DNA of 64,000 nt from Sphingomonadales bacterium (GCA_027491235.1 JAIXWO010000022.1:310001-374000), one strand, 5' to 3'. Numbered from the stretch's first letter, positions 15,570-29,253 are shown. A program made the numbers and translations. Notes: generated by a model from the letters alone, not told the origin.

Positions 15570-17162
15570 ATGCTTGATTTCCCGCGCTGGAAGGTTTGGC
15601 TCGTTATCGTGGCGACTGCCATGGGCATCGTCGCTGCGATCCCGAGCATGCTGCCAGAGGCGATGCGCAACCAGCTTCCGGGCTGGCTGAAGAACACGCA
15701 TATCAACCTCGGGCTTGATCTTTCAGGCGGCAGCCATTTGTTGCTCGAAGCCGACACCGCAGATGTGCGCAAGCAGCAAATCGAGCGGATGGAAGAAACC
15801 ATCCGCACCGAAATGCGCCGCGCCAGCCCGCGGATCGACATCAGCGATATCTCGACCGCAAACGGTGCGCTTTCCTTTATGCCGCGCAATCCGGCCCAGC
15901 TGGACCAGGCAGTTGATGTCGCGCGTCAGCAGACCAACGGCGTCGGCATTGGTGGCCAGCGGGACTGGAACGTGACGGTGCGCGATTCCACGCGAATCGT
16001 GATGACGCCGACCGAAGCGGGCGTGAATTATGAAATCGACAGCGCGCTGGAAACGGCACGCAATGTCGTTGCCAAGCGTATCGACCCTGAAGGCACGAAA
16101 GAAATCACGGTTGTCCGTCAGGGCGCTGACCGCATCCTTGTGCAGGTTCCGGGTCTTCAAGACCCTGAAGGCCTGAAGCGCCTGCTCGGCAAGACTGCCA
16201 AGCTGGAGTTCAAGCTGGTCGACCTGAACGCCGATCCGGCAGAAGTTGCCGCTGGCCGCGCGCCTGCGGGCAGCCAGATCCTTCCGCTTCAGGAAGGTGG
16301 CAAGATCGCGGTGAAGCGCCGCGTGATGGTGTCCGGCGATGAACTGAATGACGCGCGGCAGGATTTTGATCCACAATCGGGCAATCCGGTCGTGTCGATC
16401 CGCTTCAACAATGCCGGTGGCCGCAAGTTCGGCCGTGTGACGGCGGAAAATGTCGGGAAGCCCTTTGCGATCATCCTCGATAATGTGGTGATTTCGGCAC
16501 CCAACATCAACGAACCGATCCTTGGTGGAAGCGCCCAGATTTCAGGGAACTTCACTGTGGAATCGGGCAACGAGCTCGCCATCTCGCTGCGGTCGGGCAA
16601 ATTGCCGGTTGCGCTGAAGGTGATCGAGGAATCGAGCGTCAGCGCGGAACTGGGGCAGGATTCGATTGAGAAGGGCGTGCTGGCGGGTATCCTCGCGACG
16701 CTTGCGCTCGTCATCTATATGATTTTGACCTATTTCCGCTTCGGGGTGTACACAACGATCGCCCTGTTCGTGAATGCGCTGCTCGTCCTTGGCCTGATGT
16801 CGATCTTCAACGCGACGCTGACCTTGCCGGGTATTGCCGGTTTCGTGCTGACCATCGGTGCCGCCGTGGACGCCAACGTGCTGATCAATGAACGTATCCG
16901 TGAAGAGCTCCGCCGCGGCCGCCAAACCATGCAGGCGGTTGAGTTCGGCTATAAGGAAGCCTCCACGGCGATTTTCGACGCCAACATCACGAACGTGATT
17001 TCCGCTGTCATCCTGTTCTGGTTCGGCTCCGGCCCAATCAAGGGCTTCGCGGTCGTTCTCGCCCTCGGCATCGCAACCTCGGTCTTCACCGGTGTCACCT
17101 TCACGCGTCTTCTGGTTTCGCAGTATCTGCAGCGGAACCGGCCCAAGACGCTCAATCTCTGA
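15570..17162 (+). CDS. secD: Protein translocase subunit SecD
   Basis: An inner-membrane subunit that uses the proton gradient to assist late steps of Sec export. Of its 530 residues, helix 1 is VWLVIVATAMGIVAAIPSML. A large periplasmic domain follows, beginning INLGLDLSGGSHLLLE and containing the P1 region up to about residue 330. Five C-terminal helices include AGFVLTIGAAVDANVLINERIREELRRG, the conserved SecD proton-path motif. It starts 7 bp after yajC and is followed by secF after 15 bp, consistent with an operon. Confidence 0.97.
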   Translation: MLDFPRWKVWLVIVATAMGIVAAIPSMLPEAMRNQLPGWLKNTHINLGLDLSGGSHLLLEADTADVRKQQIERMEETIRTEMRRASPRIDISDISTANGALSFMPRNPAQLDQAVDVARQQTNGVGIGGQRDWNVTVRDSTRIVMTPTEAGVNYEIDSALETARNVVAKRIDPEGTKEITVVRQGADRILVQVPGLQDPEGLKRLLGKTAKLEFKLVDLNADPAEVAAGRAPAGSQILPLQEGGKIAVKRRVMVSGDELNDARQDFDPQSGNPVVSIRFNNAGGRKFGRVTAENVGKPFAIILDNVVISAPNINEPILGGSAQISGNFTVESGNELAISLRSGKLPVALKVIEESSVSAELGQDSIEKGVLAGILATLALVIYMILTYFRFGVYTTIALFVNALLVLGLMSIFNATLTLPGIAGFVLTIGAAVDANVLINERIREELRRGRQTMQAVEFGYKEASTAIFDANITNVISAVILFWFGSGPIKGFAVVLALGIATSVFTGVTFTRLLVSQYLQRNRPKTLNL

Positions 17163-17177
17163 CGAAAAGCTGGCGAC

Positions 17178-18200
17178 ATGCGTCCTCTCAAATTTGTTCC
17201 TGACAATACGAACATCGCCTTTCTCAGCTATCGCTGGTGGGCCTTGGGCCTGTCTATTTTGCTACTTACCGGCTCGATTGTGCTGGTCGCGGTCAACGGC
17301 TTGAATTGGGGCATCGACTTTGTTGGTGGCCAGTCGATCCGTGTCACGTTCCAAAAGCCTGTGAACATGGGTGAATTGCGGACGCGGCTGGAAGGGATGG
17401 AGGTCGGCGATGTCGTCATCCAGCAGATGACAGACCCGAAGGTGGTCAGCATCCGTATTCCGCTGGATGGCGAAGCAACCAACCCTATCGGCAAGTGCAT
17501 GGGCCAGGGCGTGGGCAAGGATGGCGCGTCCGATGACTCAAACAGCATCGCATCCAAAGTGCGCGGAGAACTGGTCAGCGCCTATCCGGGTGTCGACATT
17601 GGTGCCGTGAACTCGGTTTCCGGCAAGGTCGGCTGCGAATTGTTCAGCACGGGCTCGATGGCTTTGGCGCTCGCCATGCTTGGCATCTCGCTGTTCATCT
17701 GGTTCCGTTTTGAATGGCAGTTTGGCGTTGGCGCGCTGGTCACGTTGTTCCACGACGTGGTGCTGACCTTCGGCTTCTTTGCCCTGACGCGGCTAACCTT
17801 CGACTTGAACGTGATCGCGGCGATCCTGACGATCATTGGCTATTCGTTGAACGATACAATCGTCATCTATGACCGTATCCGCGAAAATCTGCGCAAATAC
17901 CGCAAGATGGAGATTGAGCCGATCTTGAATCTCTCGGTGAACGAAACGCTCTCACGCACAGTGACAACGTCCATGTCGCTGGTCATCACGCTGGCAATTC
18001 TGCTGTTCGTCGGGCCGGATACGATCTTCGGCTTCACCGCCTCCATGCTCCTCGGCATCGTGATCGGGACGTTCTCGTCCTTCTATATTTCGGCGCCGGT
18101 GCTTATCTGGCTGAATGTGAAGTCAGACAGCTTTCTTCAGCCGGATGCGAGCAAGGCGGGCGCGGAACGCATTGGTGAGTCATTTCCCGACAAGAAGTGA
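17178..18200 (+). CDS. secF: Protein translocase subunit SecF
   Basis: The partner of SecD, 340 residues with six membrane helices. Signatures are LNWGIDFVGGQSIRVTF near the N-terminus, and later LTIIGYSLNDTIVIYDRIRENLRKYR and NETLSRTVTTSMS in the membrane domain. A periplasmic insertion rich in polar residues (about residues 100-135, with two Cys) is a little longer than in enteric SecF. Its last 21 bp overlap the 3' end of the convergent glycosyltransferase gene. Confidence 0.97.
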   Translation: MRPLKFVPDNTNIAFLSYRWWALGLSILLLTGSIVLVAVNGLNWGIDFVGGQSIRVTFQKPVNMGELRTRLEGMEVGDVVIQQMTDPKVVSIRIPLDGEATNPIGKCMGQGVGKDGASDDSNSIASKVRGELVSAYPGVDIGAVNSVSGKVGCELFSTGSMALALAMLGISLFIWFRFEWQFGVGALVTLFHDVVLTFGFFALTRLTFDLNVIAAILTIIGYSLNDTIVIYDRIRENLRKYRKMEIEPILNLSVNETLSRTVTTSMSLVITLAILLFVGPDTIFGFTASMLLGIVIGTFSSFYISAPVLIWLNVKSDSFLQPDASKAGAERIGESFPDKK

Positions 18201-19346
18201 CAAATGGCGGAACAGCGCTTCGGTGTTCCGTTCCCATGTAAACCGTTCGGCAATCTGACGGCAGGCCGCGCGTGACGGTGGGTGGGCGAACACGCTCTGC
18301 AGCCCTGCCAGCACGCCGCCCGCTGTTCGATCAACAATGCGACCAGCGTTCGTGTCTGTCAGCACCTCACGCGCACCGCCGGCATTGGTGATGACGATAG
18401 GTGTGCCGCACGCCAGTGCCTCCACCCAGGCATTGGCCAGCCCTTCGGAAGCGGACGGCAAGGCCATGACGTCTGCCGCAGACAGCCAGGCGGCAATCTC
18501 TTCATGCGGCAAGTTGCCGGTAAAGTTCACGCGGTCTGTAACGCCCATTGCTGCGGCCTGTTGGCTGAGCCGGGACCGATCCTCGCCTTCGCCGATCAGC
18601 ACCAGATGGGCGTCCGGTAATTGGGGCAGGGCATCGATGACGAGCGATTGGCCCTTGCGGGGGATGAGCGCGCCGACTGAGACGATGAGAGGGCCTGAAA
18701 CGCCGAGCGCTGATTTAGCCTTTGCGCGGTCCTGCACAGTGAACTTGTCGAGATCAACACCGGTATAGTGGACCGTGATGCGCTCTTCCGGCATGGCGAT
18801 GCGCACCATATCGGCCTTCAATGCCTCAGAGACGGCCAGCAACCCAGCGGCGGCACGCCCGGCACCGCGCACTTGAGCGGCCGTTGCCTCGTTATGTCCC
18901 CAGAAATGGATATCCGCTCCGCGTGCCTTGATGGATACAGGCACCCCAAAGTGCCCGCCCAATGCAATCGCGGCGGGACCATCGGGGAAGAAGAATTCGG
19001 CATCGATGATGTCAAAGGGAAAGGTCCGCCGGATATCCGTTAGGAGCGGCATCAGGCGGCGGGTTATCGCACCGGCATCGAAGCGTCCTTTGCTGCCCGG
19101 CAGGTGCATAAAGCGGGGGCGCTGCACACGCAGTCCCTTCCAGTCTTCCGCGTCCGGCACCCCGGAAAAGCGGCGATAATGCGGGTGCAGGCTGAGTGGG
19201 AATGGCGGCAGGCCAATGGGGGCTACCACCTGAAGCTCAACATCGGGATGTGCGGCAAGGCCAAGCGTCTGCCGTTCTACAAATGGGCCGAGGCGTGGGC
19301 GCGTGATGTCTGGAAAGAGGGTCGCTAAAGTGAGGACGCGCAGCAT
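18180..19346 (-). CDS. Glycosyltransferase family 4 protein
   Basis: 388 residues with two Rossmann domains of the GT-B fold. The N-terminal acceptor domain includes LATLFPDITRPRLGPFVERQ and DIIDAEFFFPDGPAA. The C-terminal donor domain has ISVGALIPRKGQ-type SVGALIPRKGQSLVIDAL, LIGEGEDRSRL, and the family motif PSASEGLANAWVEALACGTPIVITNAGGAREV, in which a Glu (SEG) and the second Glu bind the nucleotide sugar. It probably acts in cell-surface polysaccharide or glycolipid synthesis. The ATG at 19346 is preferred over the TTG just before it. It is a single gene here. Confidence 0.9.
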   Translation of the reverse strand: MLRVLTLATLFPDITRPRLGPFVERQTLGLAAHPDVELQVVAPIGLPPFPLSLHPHYRRFSGVPDAEDWKGLRVQRPRFMHLPGSKGRFDAGAITRRLMPLLTDIRRTFPFDIIDAEFFFPDGPAAIALGGHFGVPVSIKARGADIHFWGHNEATAAQVRGAGRAAAGLLAVSEALKADMVRIAMPEERITVHYTGVDLDKFTVQDRAKAKSALGVSGPLIVSVGALIPRKGQSLVIDALPQLPDAHLVLIGEGEDRSRLSQQAAAMGVTDRVNFTGNLPHEEIAAWLSAADVMALPSASEGLANAWVEALACGTPIVITNAGGAREVLTDTNAGRIVDRTAGGVLAGLQSVFAHPPSRAACRQIAERFTWERNTEALFRHLSLLVGK

Positions 19347-19499
19347 CAAACGGCGCCCCGAATGGCACGCAGTTCCGCCGCGGCAGCGCCGGATAACGAT
19401 AACGCCGTCTCAACCATCTAAGGCGGAATAGCGGCAAACCGTTAAGCAAGTGCATCTCCGTGCTTGGCGATCAGCAAAGCACGGGCTAAGAACGCCGCC

Positions 19500-20288
19500 A
19501 TGTCGAGTTCACGTTTCAAAACCGCCGCTCTCCTCGCTGTCATTGCGCTGGCCATTCCACTCGCTGGTTGCGCTGGCAATCGGGGTCGCACCAAGGCTGA
19601 CACGTCTTACGTCGCGCGCGATGTGAACACGCTGTATAACGCGGCGAAGGACCGTTTGGACCGGGGGCAGTTTAAGCTTGCTGCGGCCTTGTTTGATGAG
19701 GTTGAGCGCCAGCATCCCTATTCGGTGTGGGCCCGCCGTGCCCAGTTGATGAGCGCCTTCAGCTATTATGCGGCACGCGAATATAACGAATCGACCAATT
19801 CAGCGCAGCGCTTCCTGTCGATCCATCCGGGTAACCGCGACGCGCCTTATGCCTATTATCTGATCGCGCTGAACTATTATGAGCAGATCTCCGACGTCAC
19901 GCGTGACCAGAAGATCACCCAGCAGGCGCAGGATGCTCTTGGTGAGCTCATCCGCCGTTATCCCGATAGCCGTTACGCTGCCGATGGCCGCCTGAAGCTT
20001 GACCTCATCCGCGATCATTTGGCGGGCAAGGAAATGGAAATTGGTCGCTATTATCAGCGCCGTGGCCTTTGGCTGGCGAGCGTTGTCCGTTTCCGCAAGG
20101 TGACGGAAGATTATCAGACCACCAGCCATGCGGCTGAGGCGCTGATGCGCATGACGGAAAGCTATCTCGCCATGGGCGTGCCGGAAGAGGCGAAGAAGAC
20201 TGCGGCTGTTCTTGGGGCGAATTATCCCGGCTCCGACTGGTATAAGCGCGCCTTTGAGCTCATGCAGAAGCACGCGCCGCAGGCGTGA
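19500..20288 (+). CDS. bamD: Outer membrane protein assembly factor BamD
   Basis: A lipoprotein of the BAM complex that inserts beta-barrel proteins into the outer membrane. From the ATG at 19500 it has 262 residues with a lipoprotein signal ending LAGC (Cys24), then TPR-like helical repeats: LYNAAKDRLDRGQFKLAAALFDEVERQHPYS, AQLMSAFSYYAAREYNESTNSAQRFLSIHPGN and YYLIALNYYEQISDVTRDQ, characteristic of BamD. An upstream TTG-initiated extension would place residues before the signal and is unlikely. recN follows 10 bp later. Confidence 0.96.
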   Translation: MSSSRFKTAALLAVIALAIPLAGCAGNRGRTKADTSYVARDVNTLYNAAKDRLDRGQFKLAAALFDEVERQHPYSVWARRAQLMSAFSYYAAREYNESTNSAQRFLSIHPGNRDAPYAYYLIALNYYEQISDVTRDQKITQQAQDALGELIRRYPDSRYAADGRLKLDLIRDHLAGKEMEIGRYYQRRGLWLASVVRFRKVTEDYQTTSHAAEALMRMTESYLAMGVPEEAKKTAAVLGANYPGSDWYKRAFELMQKHAPQA

Positions 20289-20298
20289 CCCACGCCCG

Positions 20299-23999
<3,701 letters not shown>

Positions 24000-24062
24000 G
24001 CTGCGAATGGGCGGGGCAGCATCCCGCTTGACCCGTGAACCGCCCCCCGTCAAAGCAAGCAA

Positions 24063-24308
24063 ATGACCGAACAGACGGACCTTTCCTTGCTCAGTTTCGA
24101 GCAGGCCCTCAAAAAGCTTGAGGAAATTGTGGCGCGGCTTGAATCCGGGGAGGCGGCGCTTGATGAATCGATCACGCTCTATACCCAGGGAGAGGCGCTC
24201 CGCGCACAATGCGAAGCGCGGCTGAAGGATGCGCAGGCGCGGATCGAAAAGATCACGCTCGGCGCCAATGGCCAGCCGACGGGTACAACCGCGTTTGACG
24301 CCGGCTGA
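24063..24308 (+). CDS. xseB: Exodeoxyribonuclease VII small subunit
   Basis: An 81-residue helical subunit that binds the large XseA subunit. The pattern [54 protein letters not shown] matches the family throughout (about residues 11-66). The short tail is variable. The gene is directly upstream of ispA with a 10-bp gap, the usual xseB-ispA arrangement. The large subunit is not in this window. Confidence 0.93.
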   Translation: MTEQTDLSLLSFEQALKKLEEIVARLESGEAALDESITLYTQGEALRAQCEARLKDAQARIEKITLGANGQPTGTTAFDAG

Positions 24309-24318
24309 TCCTCCCAAA

Positions 24319-25212
24319 ATGTCGAGCGATCTTCTGACATCGGCGCTTGCGGATATTGCCGCAGACGTTGACCGTGGCTTTGATCTCCTACTGCCGGTGC
24401 CGGATGATGGCCGGGCGCGTCTTTATGAAGCGATGCGCCATGCAGCCATCGGTGGCGGGAAGCGTTTGCGGCCGCTCCTCGTGGTGGCAGCATCGCGGCT
24501 GTTCAACGTTGGTCTCGAATCGGCGCTAAATGTCGGCCTCGCGATTGAATGCATCCACGTCTATTCGCTGGTCCATGATGACCTGCCGTGCATGGATGAT
24601 GATGACATGCGGCGCGGCAAACCAACGGTGCACAAGGCCTTTGATGAGGCGACGGCCGTGCTTGCCGGGGATTCGCTCCATGCGCTCGCCTTTGAAATTT
24701 TGGCGGATGAAGAAACGCATCCAGACCCGTTCGTCCGCGCAGAACTGATTGCGGAACTCGCGCGCGCATCCGGTCCATCGGGGATGGCGGGCGGGCAGAT
24801 GATGGATCTGGCGGCCAGTGATGCGGACTTTGATCTCCATTCGGTGACACGCCTGCAGCAGTTGAAGACAGGTGCGCTCATTTCCTTCTGCCTTGAGGCA
24901 GGCGCGATCCTTGGTCGTGTGCCGCCGGAAGGGCGTCAGGGCCTGCGCGGCTATGCCCGCGATATCGGGCTGGCGTTCCAGATTGCCGATGATGTGATTG
25001 ATGCAGAAGGGGACGCCGCCGTTGCGGGCAAAGCCGTCAACAAGGATGCGGAAGCTGGCAAGGCGACGTTCCTCTCGCTGCTCGGTATTGATCGGGCCAA
25101 GGCGCAGATGCACATGCTCGTTGAACAAGCGATCGCGCATCTCCACACATTTGGGGAAGAGGCGGACCTGCTGCGCGCCATTGCGCGCTATACCGTAGAA
25201 AGGGACCGATAA
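24319..25212 (+). CDS. ispA: Polyprenyl synthase, probable farnesyl diphosphate synthase
   Basis: Condenses IPP with allylic diphosphates. The 297 residues include the first Asp-rich motif LVHDDLPCMDDDDMRRG, where the two residues inserted in DDxx(xx)D are typical of bacterial FPP synthases, and the IGGGKRLRPLL region. KTGALISFCLEAGAI and the second motif FQIADDVIDAEGD follow. The start at 24319 removes an extension that overlaps xseB. The coaD start overlaps the stop codon by one base. Chain length (C15 versus C20) is inferred from the overall pattern. Confidence 0.92.
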   Translation: MSSDLLTSALADIAADVDRGFDLLLPVPDDGRARLYEAMRHAAIGGGKRLRPLLVVAASRLFNVGLESALNVGLAIECIHVYSLVHDDLPCMDDDDMRRGKPTVHKAFDEATAVLAGDSLHALAFEILADEETHPDPFVRAELIAELARASGPSGMAGGQMMDLAASDADFDLHSVTRLQQLKTGALISFCLEAGAILGRVPPEGRQGLRGYARDIGLAFQIADDVIDAEGDAAVAGKAVNKDAEAGKATFLSLLGIDRAKAQMHMLVEQAIAHLHTFGEEADLLRAIARYTVERDR

Positions 25213-25718
25213 TGGGGGAGCGCATCGGGGTTTATCCCGGCACATTCGATCCGATCACCTTGGGGCACATGGACATCATCCGGCGCGGCGCAAAGCTTGT
25301 TGACCGCCTGATCGTCGGCGTGACGACCAATGCCAGCAAATCTCCCATGTTCAGCGATGATGAGCGCATCGAGATGGTCAAACGCGAAGTGGCGACCATC
25401 GGCGGTGCCATCGACGTCGTCGGCTTTGATTCGCTCCTGATGGACTTTGCCGAGAAGCAGAAGGCGTCAATCATTGTGCGCGGCCTTCGTGCTGTCGCGG
25501 ACTTTGAATATGAATATCAGATGGCGGGGATGAACCAGCAGTTGAATGACCGCATCGAGACGGTCTTCCTGATGGCCGATGTCTCTCTGCAGCCGATTGC
25601 GTCACGCTTGGTGAAGGAAATCGCGATCTATGGCGGCGACATTGCGAAGTTTGTGACACCCGCCATTAAGTCTGAAGTAGTTGCCCGTGTTGAAAAGATA
25701 GGAAAGCGCGGAAGCTGA
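25212..25718 (+). CDS. coaD: Phosphopantetheine adenylyltransferase
   Basis: Catalyses the fourth step of coenzyme A synthesis, transferring AMP to 4'-phosphopantetheine. The 168 residues start IGVYPGTFDPITLGHMDIIRRG, the nucleotidyltransferase TxGH motif. VGVTTNASKSPMFS, IIVRGLRAVADFEYEYQMAGMNQQL and a C-terminal segment ASRLVKEIAIYGGDI, equivalent to the ISSTxxR-type substrate loop, follow. The ATG shares one base with the ispA stop (TAATG), so translation is coupled. Confidence 0.96.
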   Translation: MGERIGVYPGTFDPITLGHMDIIRRGAKLVDRLIVGVTTNASKSPMFSDDERIEMVKREVATIGGAIDVVGFDSLLMDFAEKQKASIIVRGLRAVADFEYEYQMAGMNQQLNDRIETVFLMADVSLQPIASRLVKEIAIYGGDIAKFVTPAIKSEVVARVEKIGKRGS

Positions 25719-25779
25719 TCCGTTCATCGGCAGCTAAGCCAGCCGCAGGTAATTTGCCGCGGCAATCGAGAGGTGTAAT

Positions 25780-26427
25780 GTGAAGAAACTGTTTGTCGCG
25801 ATCATGATGCTGCTGGGTCTTGCCGGGACAGCCAGCGCAAAGGAAAAGGTTGTGGCCCCGCCACCCGCGCCGGTTTCGACCATTCCCGCCCCAGAGCCCG
25901 ACAATATTCTGGTGCTCGACCTGTCAACCGGCGGACAAGTGCGCATTCAGTTGCGCCCCGATAAGGCGCCCGGCCATATCGAGCGCATCAAGCTGCTGAC
26001 GAGAGCGGGCTTCTACGATGGTGTCATTTTTCACCGCGTGATCGATGGCTTCATGGCGCAGACGGGTGATCCGCAAGGGACTGGCGAGGGCGGCTCACCA
26101 TTGCCTGACCTGAAGGCAGAGTTTAACGATCTGCCGCATCTGCGTGGCGCCCTTTCCATGGCGCGCACCAGTGCGCCGGACAGTGCCAACAGCCAGTTCT
26201 TCATCGTCTTTTCGCCCACGCTTCGGCTGGACGGGAAATACACCGTTCTCGGTCGCGTCATGAGTGGCATGCAATATGTCGACGCCATTGAACGGGGCGA
26301 ACCACCGCTCAACCCTGCAAAGATCGTCCATGCTTGGATCGGGGCCGATGGACCGGACGCGCCGCGTGTGCCGTTGCCGCAGGTGTCAGCCAAGCTTGAG
26401 GAACCGGCCACAACGCCGCAGCCCTAA
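25780..26427 (+). CDS. Exported cyclophilin-type peptidyl-prolyl isomerase
   Basis: 215 residues with a signal peptide ([19 protein letters not shown]), a short proline-rich spacer and a cyclophilin domain. The domain contains [28 protein letters not shown] (Arg of FHR in the active site), [22 protein letters not shown] and [15 protein letters not shown]. It catalyses proline cis/trans isomerisation, presumably in the periplasm. The start is a GTG with GAGAGG upstream. The stop TAA shares its last A with the queA ATG. Confidence 0.93.
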   Translation: MKKLFVAIMMLLGLAGTASAKEKVVAPPPAPVSTIPAPEPDNILVLDLSTGGQVRIQLRPDKAPGHIERIKLLTRAGFYDGVIFHRVIDGFMAQTGDPQGTGEGGSPLPDLKAEFNDLPHLRGALSMARTSAPDSANSQFFIVFSPTLRLDGKYTVLGRVMSGMQYVDAIERGEPPLNPAKIVHAWIGADGPDAPRVPLPQVSAKLEEPATTPQP

Positions 26428-27458
26428 TGCGCGTCGATCTCTTCGACTTTGATCTTCCCCAAGACCTGATCGCCCTGCGCCCCGCCCAACCGCGGGACGC
26501 AGCGCGCCTCTTGCTGCTGGATGGGGATGCGACAGCCGACCGATCTGTCCGCGATCTGCCGGACATTCTCAGGGCGGGCGATTGTCTGGTGTTCAACGAT
26601 ACGCGCGTCATACCGGCCCAGCTGGAAGGGAGGCGCGGCGAAGCGCGCATCGGGGCGACCCTGCACAAACGCGAAGGCCTGCGCGACTGGCGGGCCTTTG
26701 TCCGCAATGCGAAACGGTTGAAGGACGGCGACCGGATCGACTTCGGGCAGGATGTCACGGCGCTGGCGGTGAGCCGCGGCGCGGATGGCAGCGTGCTGCT
26801 TCACTTTGAGGGGGACGAGCCGGTCGAGGTTCTTCTGGAACGCGCCGGGACCATGCCTCTGCCGCCCTATATCGCGGCGAAACGCGGTATCGATGAACGC
26901 GATGCCGAGGACTATCAGACGATGTTCGCGGCAGAAAAGGGCGCCGTTGCAGCCCCCACCGCCGCGTTGCACTTCACACCTGACCTGATGGCACGTCTGG
27001 AGGCGGCCGGCATCTTGCATGAAACGCTGACGCTCCATGTTGGGGCGGGCACATTCCTGCCGATGAAAGTCGATGACACGGACGACCACCAGATGCATGC
27101 CGAATGGGGCCGCATTGATGCGGCCTGCGCGGATCGTTTGAATGCACTGCGCGCGAACGGCGGACGCGTGATCGCTGTCGGCACCACGTCGCTGCGCCTG
27201 CTCGAAAGCGCGACCGGTGACGATGGCATCATTCGGTCGTTTGAGAATGACACCTCGATTTTCATCACACCGGGATATCGCTTCAAGGCGATTGACGGGC
27301 TGATGACCAATTTCCATTTGCCCAAGTCCACCCTGTTCATGCTTGTCAGCGCGATCATGGGGCGGGAACGGATGCAGGGGGCCTATGCCCATGCCATTGC
27401 GGGGCGATACCGGTTCTACAGCTATGGCGATTCCAGTCTGCTCCTGCCGGGGTTCTAA
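26427..27458 (+). CDS. queA: S-adenosylmethionine:tRNA ribosyltransferase-isomerase
   Basis: Adds the epoxycyclopentane ring to 7-aminomethyl-7-deazaguanine in tRNA, the second-last step of queuosine synthesis. The 343 residues begin [29 protein letters not shown]. Further motifs are [60 protein letters not shown] and [16 protein letters not shown]. The ATG overlaps the cyclophilin stop. tgt of the same pathway is in this window at 35.8 kb. Partial copies of this gene's last ~60 bp occur at 29254 and 31075. Confidence 0.97.
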   Translation: MRVDLFDFDLPQDLIALRPAQPRDAARLLLLDGDATADRSVRDLPDILRAGDCLVFNDTRVIPAQLEGRRGEARIGATLHKREGLRDWRAFVRNAKRLKDGDRIDFGQDVTALAVSRGADGSVLLHFEGDEPVEVLLERAGTMPLPPYIAAKRGIDERDAEDYQTMFAAEKGAVAAPTAALHFTPDLMARLEAAGILHETLTLHVGAGTFLPMKVDDTDDHQMHAEWGRIDAACADRLNALRANGGRVIAVGTTSLRLLESATGDDGIIRSFENDTSIFITPGYRFKAIDGLMTNFHLPKSTLFMLVSAIMGRERMQGAYAHAIAGRYRFYSYGDSSLLLPGF

Positions 27459-27483
27459 CGCGAGACGGATGATCGCGGATTGT
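27446..27483 (+). repeat. Duplication joint, first copy (end of queA)
   Basis: These 38 bases, spanning the queA stop codon and the following 25 bases, are identical to 29254-29291. They mark the start of a tandem unit that includes a leader, a secreted-protein gene and a hairpin. Confidence 0.9.
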
Positions 27484-27589
27484 AACCGATCCAATCTATC
27501 TGCCAGAGGCTCACCTTTCTCCTCTGCTAAATTTCTTTAGAAAATCAGTAAGTTAACCCTGCTCATTTGCTCAAAACCAATCGCATGAT

Positions 27590-27670
27590 TTTGGGTTCAG
27601 TGGCAATGAACGTCCATGTTCGGCGGCGGCTTCCGCCGCGACGGTCGGGCAGGTCGAGGTGCGTCTTTTT
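27590..27670 (+). promoter_or_regulatory. Conserved GC-rich leader block before the first secreted-protein gene
   Basis: This lies in the 357-bp gap 27459-27815, which otherwise holds AT-rich sequence and no gene. The block contains AACCAATCGCATG, a hairpin CGGCGG-CTT-CCGCCG (27624-27638) and CGACGGTCGGGCAGGTCGAG. It is strongly conserved at 29399-29490 before the paralogue, while sequence on both sides has diverged. A regulatory or RNA role is inferred from that contrast. Confidence 0.45.
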
Positions 27671-27815
27671 GCGGAGAGGGATGGAGCCATTCCGGTTCAA
27701 AAACAACTGTATTTCAGTGACTTAATATTGCTTAACTTAGTGAATGATGTACCAGTTACAAAGCGTCAGAAAAATTAAGCTATATATTATAACTAAAACT
27801 GGAGTTCATAAAGAT

Positions 27816-29111
27816 ATGTCAAATAACTTGAAGATCGGTCTGCTTGTCGCGACCGCCATCGGGATCGCTTTGGCGCCCGCTCAGGCTTCGGCAAAGTGCT
27901 GCTCGGTCAAAATCCCGAGCCCCAAGAGCATTGGGAATACCATTGTAAACGGCGCGACAAACGCTGGTAACGCCGTAGTCAACACCGTAGAAAGTACTGC
28001 GAACAACGTTGCCAACAGCACGACCAATGCCGCCGCCCAAGGTGTTGGCTATGCGAACTTTGCTGCGGCACAGGCAAAGGGCTATGCAGATACGGTCGCT
28101 TTGCAATCGGCCAATACGTTGGCAACGGCCAACAAATGGGCGAACCTTGCCGCCGCTGATTCGGCCTCGCAGGCAATGGGTTTCACAAACTATGCTGATC
28201 GTATGGCCAAGGACAGTGTCGCTGTTGGTCGGAACGAGTATGATGGGCTCCGGAATGACGCTTTGCGGGCGTATACGAACGGTTCAAATCAGGCAAAGAA
28301 CACCTACGAAAGTGCACGTTCGGCTGTGGCTCCGGTGATCAATACCGCCAACAGTGTGGCAAAGTATGTCGCAGGCATCTGCGTTTCGCAGGCAACGAGC
28401 AGCTGGGGCAAGATCACCCCTTACGTCAGCAAGGCCCAGTCACTTGACGATAATGGCAAGAAGGCGCTTTATCGCGTTCTTCGTACGCTTGGTCGTGGTA
28501 GCACGCCAGACCAGCAAACCATGGCAGATATGAAGACCGTGGGTGTGGCCCTTGGTATGGTTACCGGCAATGGCCTTGCGCTGGTTGGTAATGGCTATCA
28601 GTCGAACTTCGGCGTTTCTCTTGGCGCATCGGGCGGCTGGATTGGCGGCGTGAACAGCTCGGTGAGCTTCTCAATGGACACCTTCCCCACCAACGGGAAG
28701 TACAACATGGCCATCGCAGTCAACTCCGGGGTTCAGGTTGCAGCCGGTACCGGCACGCTCGCGCCCGGTGCCTCTATCGGCTTCGGCCTTGGCTGGGGCC
28801 CCGGTAGCTCCGTGGATGCATCCGGCGTGACGATGACCGCTGGCGGCGCCGCAGGCGGGATCGACGTGGCCGCACAGTGGACCATTCCTCCCGTGCTGGC
28901 GGAAGCGATGGCGGGCGATGCAAGAAGGGGCAGCTTCAGCGTGGAGAGCTTGACGTCTGCCCTGACTGGGCAGCTCATCTCTAACATCCAGGCTGTTTGC
29001 CAGGCACCGGGCATTTCGGCAGGCGTGAGCCTCCCGACCCCAGGAAACTTGGGCGATGTGACGTTCAGCCCCGGCTACACCCAGGTTGTCTGGAAGGGTT
29101 CTGTGAACTGA
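27816..29111 (+). CDS. Secreted protein of unknown family (paralogue A)
   Basis: 431 residues from the ATG that opens a signal peptide (MSNNLKIGLLVATAIGIALAPAQASA); GGAG lies 11 nt upstream. Next comes a polar linker dense in Asn and Ala (about residues 35-75), then repeats of the type AAAQGVGYANFAAAQAKGYADTVA (about 75-170), probably helical. A globular part follows with KKALYRVLRTLGRGSTPDQQT. The C-terminal third (about 265-430) is rich in Gly, Ser and Thr (FGVSLGASGGWIGGV, IGFGLGWGPGSSV) and looks like beta-strands. Two adjacent Cys follow the signal cleavage site, but there is no lipobox. I do not recognise the family. It has a tandem paralogue at 29637. Confidence 0.75.
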   Translation: MSNNLKIGLLVATAIGIALAPAQASAKCCSVKIPSPKSIGNTIVNGATNAGNAVVNTVESTANNVANSTTNAAAQGVGYANFAAAQAKGYADTVALQSANTLATANKWANLAAADSASQAMGFTNYADRMAKDSVAVGRNEYDGLRNDALRAYTNGSNQAKNTYESARSAVAPVINTANSVAKYVAGICVSQATSSWGKITPYVSKAQSLDDNGKKALYRVLRTLGRGSTPDQQTMADMKTVGVALGMVTGNGLALVGNGYQSNFGVSLGASGGWIGGVNSSVSFSMDTFPTNGKYNMAIAVNSGVQVAAGTGTLAPGASIGFGLGWGPGSSVDASGVTMTAGGAAGGIDVAAQWTIPPVLAEAMAGDARRGSFSVESLTSALTGQLISNIQAVCQAPGISAGVSLPTPGNLGDVTFSPGYTQVVWKGSVN

Positions 29112-29149
29112 TTTGATCCCATCATGCATTGCATGACGGGCTGACAATA

Positions 29150-29213
29150 AGATGGTGGGAGTGGTTGTGGGCACTGCGCTAGCGGAGTGCACCATCGACC
29201 ACTCCCATTATCT
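29150..29213 (+). terminator. Hairpin after paralogue A
   Basis: Arms AGATGGTGGGAGTGGT (29150-29165) and ACCACTCCCATTATCT (29198-29213) pair over 14 of 16 positions, with an inner GCACT/AGTGC stem. There is no T run, so it may be a transcript-end structure or a REP-like sequence. It is conserved after paralogue B. The surrounding 525-bp gap 29112-29636 has no gene. Confidence 0.55.
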
Positions 29214-29253
29214 GTTATGGGCGACGTCGCCCCGGCCGCTATTTGCGCGCCAT